From a bacterium (GTDB taxonomy: Bacteria > Zhuqueibacterota > Zhuqueibacteria > Residuimicrobiales > Residuimicrobiaceae): DNA of 64,000 nt. The notes beneath the pieces were generated by a model. The model searched no databases, was not told where the DNA came from, and was given only the letters and a program-made list of their open reading frames with translations. Positions 60,541 to 64,000 of this stretch are shown here, one piece after another (the stretch's first letter is position 1; every line of letters starts with the position of its first letter). The position numbers and the translations under genes are program-made. The stretch is taken from NCBI GenBank assembly GCA_029565685.1, contig JAKQNR010000011.1:17962-81961 (forward strand). The letters run 5' to 3'.

Positions 60541-61305
60541 ATGCGTTTCAAGTTGATCTCCTGTGAAGTTTTTTTTCGCGAACTCAGTCTCTGCGCGGCC
60601 CAATCGCCGCATGTCATTGACGTGGAATTTACCGACAAAGGCGCTCATGACCGCAGCGACTATCTGCGCGATCTGCTGCAACGCAAAATCGATGAGGCGG
60701 ATGCGGCGAAGAAATACGACGCCATTCTGTTGGGATTTGGGCTGTGCGGCAACTCGGTTTTGCATCTCCAGGCGCGTTCCATTCCTTTGGTTCTACCGCG
60801 CGCTCACGACTGTTGCACTTTGTTCTTGGGTTCTCGTATGCGCTTTCAGCGCCATTTCAGCGAAAATCCCAGCATGCCCTTCAGCGCAGCCGGCTATATG
60901 GAACGCGGCGACACCTATGTGCACGAAGACCACTTTGCACGGATGATGTCCGCCGATCGCTCTTTGGCTGAGATCATGGAAAAATACGGCGACGAAAACG
61001 GCCGTTTTATCTGGGAAACGCTCCATCCGGAATCAAAGGCGTATGACCAAAACAAAATGATCTATATCGAAATTCCGGAAACCAGCCATTTGGGACATGC
61101 GCAACGCTGTCGCCAGGCCGCCCAGGCTGAAGGAAAAGAATTCATTTTGCTGAATGGGGACCTGCGCCTGCTGAATCAACTGGTGCAAGCGGATTGGCCG
61201 GAAGACGAGTTTCTTTTAGTCCCTCCCGGGAAACGAATCGCCGCGGTCTATGATTGGGACCGAATCGTCCAGACCGCGCCTGGCGGCGACTGCATGCCGT
61301 CCTGA
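60541..61305 (+). CDS. DUF1638 family protein
   Basis: A 254-residue protein of the DUF1638 family, recognisable by YDAILLGFGLCGNSVLHLQARSIPLVLPRAHDCCTLFLGSR near residues 60-100. Cysteines (C67, C95, C96) and histidines in this block suggest metal or cofactor binding. The family has no established biochemical role; from memory it is often found near one-carbon or corrinoid genes, but no such gene is present here. It precedes a Gfo/Idh/MocA oxidoreductase by 76 nt and may be co-transcribed with it. Confidence 0.82.
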   Translation: MRFKLISCEVFFRELSLCAAQSPHVIDVEFTDKGAHDRSDYLRDLLQRKIDEADAAKKYDAILLGFGLCGNSVLHLQARSIPLVLPRAHDCCTLFLGSRMRFQRHFSENPSMPFSAAGYMERGDTYVHEDHFARMMSADRSLAEIMEKYGDENGRFIWETLHPESKAYDQNKMIYIEIPETSHLGHAQRCRQAAQAEGKEFILLNGDLRLLNQLVQADWPEDEFLLVPPGKRIAAVYDWDRIVQTAPGGDCMPS

Positions 61306-61381
61306 TGCATGCCGCGGAATCGTCCCGGCTGACCTCCGCCGCCCGGCTCATCACCGTGAAAAGAAATCAAGGAGAGGAATG

Positions 61382-62503
61382 ATGAAATACGCTCTCATCG
61401 GTTTCGGAACCATCCGCCACACGCACGTGCGCGCCATCCATGAAATCTGCCATGGTGAGATCGTCGCTGTCTGCGACACCCGACTGGACCGTAAAATGCT
61501 CGAATCGGTCCCTGAGGCCAGACCCTACTGGGATTATCGTCAACTGCTGCAACAAGAAAAGGCGGATGCGGTCGTAGTGCTGACGCCCCACATGCTGCAC
61601 CCGGAGATCAGCGCAGCCGCTCTGCAGGCGGGTTGTCATGTGTTTTGTGAAAAACCCGTCGCCATACACAAGCTCCAGGCCGAGCCCCTTGCCGCAGCCA
61701 TAGCCCAAAGCGACCGTGTGTTCGCCGTCAATTATATGAACCGGTTTCGTCCGGATGTGCAGGCGGTTAAAACCATGCTCGATGAGAACCAATTGGGCCG
61801 AATTCAGACAGTGCATTTTGTCAACAACAACTGGCTTCGCTCCCGCGCTTATTACCGATCCAGCGATTGGCGCGGCACCTGGGCTAGAGAGGGCGGAGGC
61901 GTGTTGACCAATCAATCCCCTCATGATCTCGACCGCATCATCTATCTTTTTGGTCTGCCCATGGAGGTGGCGGCGCAGGCCGGCACCTCGGAGTTTCACA
62001 ACGACCTGCTGGTCGAGGATCAGGTCGACGCTCTGCTTTCCTTCCCCAACGGCATGCGTCTGTATTTTTCCACCGCCACTCACCTGCATCCCGGCGTGGA
62101 TCGCATGGAAATCTGGGGCGACCGTGGCTATCTTAAAATGGAGAACGGCGTGGTGACCCTGGCGCAGCTGGAGGAGCCTTTGACCGCTTGGAACGAGCGG
62201 AATAAGGAGATGTTCGGCGCCCCGCAGCCCACCTGGAGTGAACGCAAAATCGCGCCTCTTTCCTTTGACGATCTGCACGCCGCCGGCCATGTCAACTTCG
62301 CCCGCGCCGTCGCCGGCCAGGAGCCGGTGATGACCTCATTTGCCCAGGCGCTGCAGTCTGTGGAATTGGCCAATGCCATGGTTCTGGCGGGCTATACGAA
62401 AAAATGGGTGACGCTGCCGCTGGATGCGCAGGCCTACTTGCACTTTTTCCAGGAGATGATCCGCCGGGAACAACGGTCCGAGGCGAATGGCGCGAAACAC
62501 TGA
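61382..62503 (+). CDS. Gfo/Idh/MocA-family oxidoreductase
   Basis: A 374-residue NAD(P)-dependent dehydrogenase-like protein. The N-terminal Rossmann domain has YALIGFGTIRHTHVRAI (a variant of GxGxxGxxH, with Arg where a glycine is usual) and HVFCEKPVAIHK with the conserved EKP lysine. The C-terminal domain has GGGVLTNQSPHDLDRIIYLFG, where the catalytic His region is found. Members oxidise or reduce sugars and inositols. ATG 61382 follows GGAGAGG; an ATG at 61379 is adjacent. The CYTH gene overlaps its end by 17 nt. Confidence 0.88.
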   Translation: MKYALIGFGTIRHTHVRAIHEICHGEIVAVCDTRLDRKMLESVPEARPYWDYRQLLQQEKADAVVVLTPHMLHPEISAAALQAGCHVFCEKPVAIHKLQAEPLAAAIAQSDRVFAVNYMNRFRPDVQAVKTMLDENQLGRIQTVHFVNNNWLRSRAYYRSSDWRGTWAREGGGVLTNQSPHDLDRIIYLFGLPMEVAAQAGTSEFHNDLLVEDQVDALLSFPNGMRLYFSTATHLHPGVDRMEIWGDRGYLKMENGVVTLAQLEEPLTAWNERNKEMFGAPQPTWSERKIAPLSFDDLHAAGHVNFARAVAGQEPVMTSFAQALQSVELANAMVLAGYTKKWVTLPLDAQAYLHFFQEMIRREQRSEANGAKH

Positions 62504-63005
62504 GATAAAAGCACGGATCGACAGCGTCGAACAGCTGTTGCCTGTCGTGGCTGCACTGGCTGATCGAGGCCCTGTGGAGATCGATCAGGAGGACGTGTTT
62601 TTCACCTGCCCTTGCGGCCGACTGAAGCTCCGCACTCTGTCCGCGGACGAGGGCGAACTGATCTTTTATCAGCGTGCGGATCAGCCGGGACCCAAAGAGT
62701 CCTTTTACCAAATCGCGCGCACCTCCACCCCGGCTGCGTTGCACCGTATCCTGGCCCAGGTCTTGACTGAAACGGGCCGGATCCGCAAGCGCCGGATTCT
62801 TTTTCTTCACGGCGCCGCCCGCATTCATCTCGATCGCGTGGAAGGGCTGGGGGATTTCATCGAGCTGGAGGTGGTGTTGAGAAAGGAGCAATCCGCTGAG
62901 CAGGGCGCGGCCATCGCTGAGGAACTGATGGAATTGCTCGGCATCGAGGCCGGCCGGCTGATCGAGTGCTCCTATTTTGACCTGCAGCAGCATCCTCGCG
63001 TATAG
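62487..63005 (+). CDS. CYTH-domain protein (class IV adenylyl cyclase/triphosphatase-like)
   Basis: A 172-residue CYTH-fold protein. It starts with NTEIKARI (a variant of the ExExK signature), then GRLKLRTL, LIFYQR, IHLDRVEGLGDFIELEVVL and LIECSYFDL, the successive strands of the triphosphate tunnel. Relatives hydrolyse triphosphates or make cAMP from ATP; which one cannot be decided. It overlaps the preceding oxidoreductase gene by 17 nt, so the two are translationally coupled. Confidence 0.82.
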   Translation: MARNTEIKARIDSVEQLLPVVAALADRGPVEIDQEDVFFTCPCGRLKLRTLSADEGELIFYQRADQPGPKESFYQIARTSTPAALHRILAQVLTETGRIRKRRILFLHGAARIHLDRVEGLGDFIELEVVLRKEQSAEQGAAIAEELMELLGIEAGRLIECSYFDLQQHPRV

Positions 63006-63311
63006 AATAACCGCTGATCCCTTCTGATCCCACAGCCGTTTCTGCAAAGATTTCTCTTGATTAAGCCGCATAAAAAATTTAAATTCGAACAGCCATCACG
63101 CCGGGTTTGCTGAATAAAAAATGATGATCAGGACTCTCATTGAACATTCGATTCGGCAGAGTTTTTCAGCTCGTCTGATCGAATCGCCCTTTTTTATCGC
63201 TGCACAGCCTTTGGGCATGCGAACCGGTTCCTGGGCCGGCTTCATGGAGCCGAATCAGGACGGCCGGATCAGCCCGAGGCTTTTTTAAAACTCATTCAAG
63301 GAGGGCGCATC
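63006..63311 (+). other. intergenic spacer, nothing recognised
   Basis: About 300 bases, AT-rich at its left end, between the CYTH gene and the small PLDc_N gene. No open frame with a ribosome-binding site and no clear hairpin were seen. Confidence 0.45.
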
Positions 63312-63491
63312 ATGCTTAAATCCTTATTATGGCTGTTGATTGTCATCGCTGATCTCTGGGCCATCTATCAGGTTCTGAAAAGCACGGCGTCTACCGTGGA
63401 AAAACTGTTGTGGATTCTACTCATCGTGATATTGCCCATCCTGGGTCTATTGATCTGGTACTTTGCCGGACCCGGCAATAAAAAGATCTAA
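63312..63491 (+). CDS. small membrane protein with PLDc_N-like domain (59 aa)
   Basis: A 59-residue two-helix membrane protein: the first helix is LLWLLIVIADLWAIYQVL, the second LLWILLIVILPILGLLIWYF. The pattern DLWAIYQVLKS...KLLWILLIVILPILGLLIWY matches the PLDc_N (phospholipase D/nuclease N-terminal) module, here as a free-standing protein. ATG 63312 is preceded by a strong AAGGAGG and the gene has its own terminator, which together support expression. The function of stand-alone PLDc_N proteins is unknown. Confidence 0.82.
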   Translation: MLKSLLWLLIVIADLWAIYQVLKSTASTVEKLLWILLIVILPILGLLIWYFAGPGNKKI

Positions 63492-63499
63492 CAAAGGCT

Positions 63500-63535
63500 G
63501 ACCCCGGTCCTGCTTTCATGACCGGGGTCTTTTAT
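63500..63535 (+). terminator. Rho-independent terminator after the PLDc_N gene
   Basis: Perfect 10-bp stem GACCCCGGTC/GACCGGGGTC with a 10-nt loop, followed by TTTTAT, 9 nt past the stop. Confidence 0.85.
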
Positions 63536-63704
63536 AAGCAAGAGTTCCAGCGAAGACATTCCTCCTTCCGCCTGCTGACGGTTCACTCGGCTGGTTCCTC
63601 GGTTCATCCGTGTCCGCCGTTGTTTTTATGATCACCTGTGATCGATTCAGCGTCGCTCGCACGAGGCGTCCGCCTTTATACCTTTATCAAGGGAGTAAAA
63701 GATA

Positions 63705-64000
63705 ATGCGAATTTCTACAACCGGGAAACATCTCATCCTGCTCATGGGCGTGCTGTATTTCTTTTCCTCCGGCTGGGCCCTGGGTGCGCAAAAAAGGCCC
63801 AGCCAGTCTTCCATGGAGCTGCTCAATTTATTAGCCTTTGGCGGCGTGGGCCAGCTCAAATATCAAATGGGCGGAGAGCCGGGCGGCGAGGCTGTGTCGG
63901 TCGACGATTCTGCATGGCCCTGTACGTTTCCGGGATTTAAATGGCCCAACCCGAACACCAACGTCTGGCTCCGCAGCAGCGTGACGGTCCCGGAAAAAAT
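63705..64000 (+). CDS. N-terminus of an exported sugar-active enzyme (partial, runs off the window)
   Basis: Incomplete gene, 98 codons visible. A signal peptide (HLILLMGVLYFFSSGWALG, cleavage near A-Q) is followed by a mature region containing DSAWPCTFPGFKWPNPNTN and VWLRSSVTVPEK. The phrase DSxW...P...W(L/Y)R...VTVP resembles the N-terminal jelly-roll domain of glycoside hydrolase family 2-like or related carbohydrate-active enzymes. GGGAG at 63691 supports ATG 63705. The catalytic part lies beyond the window, so the family is a guess. Confidence 0.6.
   Translation, partial: MRISTTGKHLILLMGVLYFFSSGWALGAQKRPSQSSMELLNLLAFGGVGQLKYQMGGEPGGEAVSVDDSAWPCTFPGFKWPNPNTNVWLRSSVTVPEK

Overview
The window looks like a chromosomal segment of a Gram-negative bacterium of the FCB/KSB1-Calditrichota type. 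That is an inference from three things: four very large exported proteins ending in the NYPNPFNP-type C-terminal sorting/Ig-like module, moderately high GC (by eye around 55%), and outer-membrane families (YjbH, patatin-barrel). No rRNA or tRNA gene was seen.

Region by region. (1) 0.26-3.3 kb, minus strand: a compact peptide-modification locus made of a radical SAM/SPASM maturase fused to an HPr-kinase-like domain, a 62-residue Cys-rich precursor and a class I methyltransferase. (2) 3.9-8.9 kb, plus strand: surface polysaccharide genes (YjbH-like outer-membrane protein, polyprenyl-phosphate sugar transferase, nucleotide-sugar epimerase), interrupted by a cluster of palindromic repeats beside a Y1/RAYT-like transposase remnant. 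(3) 8.9-15.6 kb, plus strand: a second peptide locus with a C39-peptidase ABC exporter, a membrane protein, a CPHC thioredoxin-like protein, two HTH-only AraC-type proteins, a double-glycine-leader peptide with four core cysteines enclosed by a 15-nt inverted repeat, and a two-gene ABC transporter. (4) 16.2-20.6 kb: a translationally coupled ribose operon (permease, binding lipoprotein, exported ADP-ribosylglycohydrolase-like protein, ribokinase) with no ATPase gene. (5) 21.4-31.5 kb: two giant tandem-Ig adhesin-like proteins. (6) 31.6-35.4 kb, minus strand: ECF sigma, anti-sigma with HEAT-like repeats, and two exported DUF4097 proteins. (7) 35.5-47.2 kb: SpoVG, a membrane PHP-domain protein, a radical SAM protein, a beta-helix surface protein, an RsuA-type pseudouridine synthase, an exported aldo/keto reductase, and an SdrD-B/DUF11 surface protein. 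(8) 47.7-53.1 kb: a GNAT, a HesB/IscA-like selenoprotein with an in-frame TGA and a SECIS-like hairpin, a DUF1593 nucleoside-hydrolase-like protein, a GxxExxY protein beside tandem palindromic repeats, a 2-keto-3-deoxygluconate-type kinase and an MBL-fold hydrolase. (9) 53.4-64 kb: a patatin/beta-barrel protein, two DegT-family aminotransferases (one with a Tat signal), a GxxExxY pseudogene, class II aldolase, DUF1638, Gfo/Idh/MocA, CYTH, a PLDc_N micro-protein and the start of an exported sugar-active enzyme.

The most notable items are the two peptide natural-product loci (one with an unusual radical SAM-HPrK fusion, one a bacteriocin-like system with its own exporter, redox protein and regulators) and the selenoprotein, which a standard gene caller would split at its UGA codon and miss.
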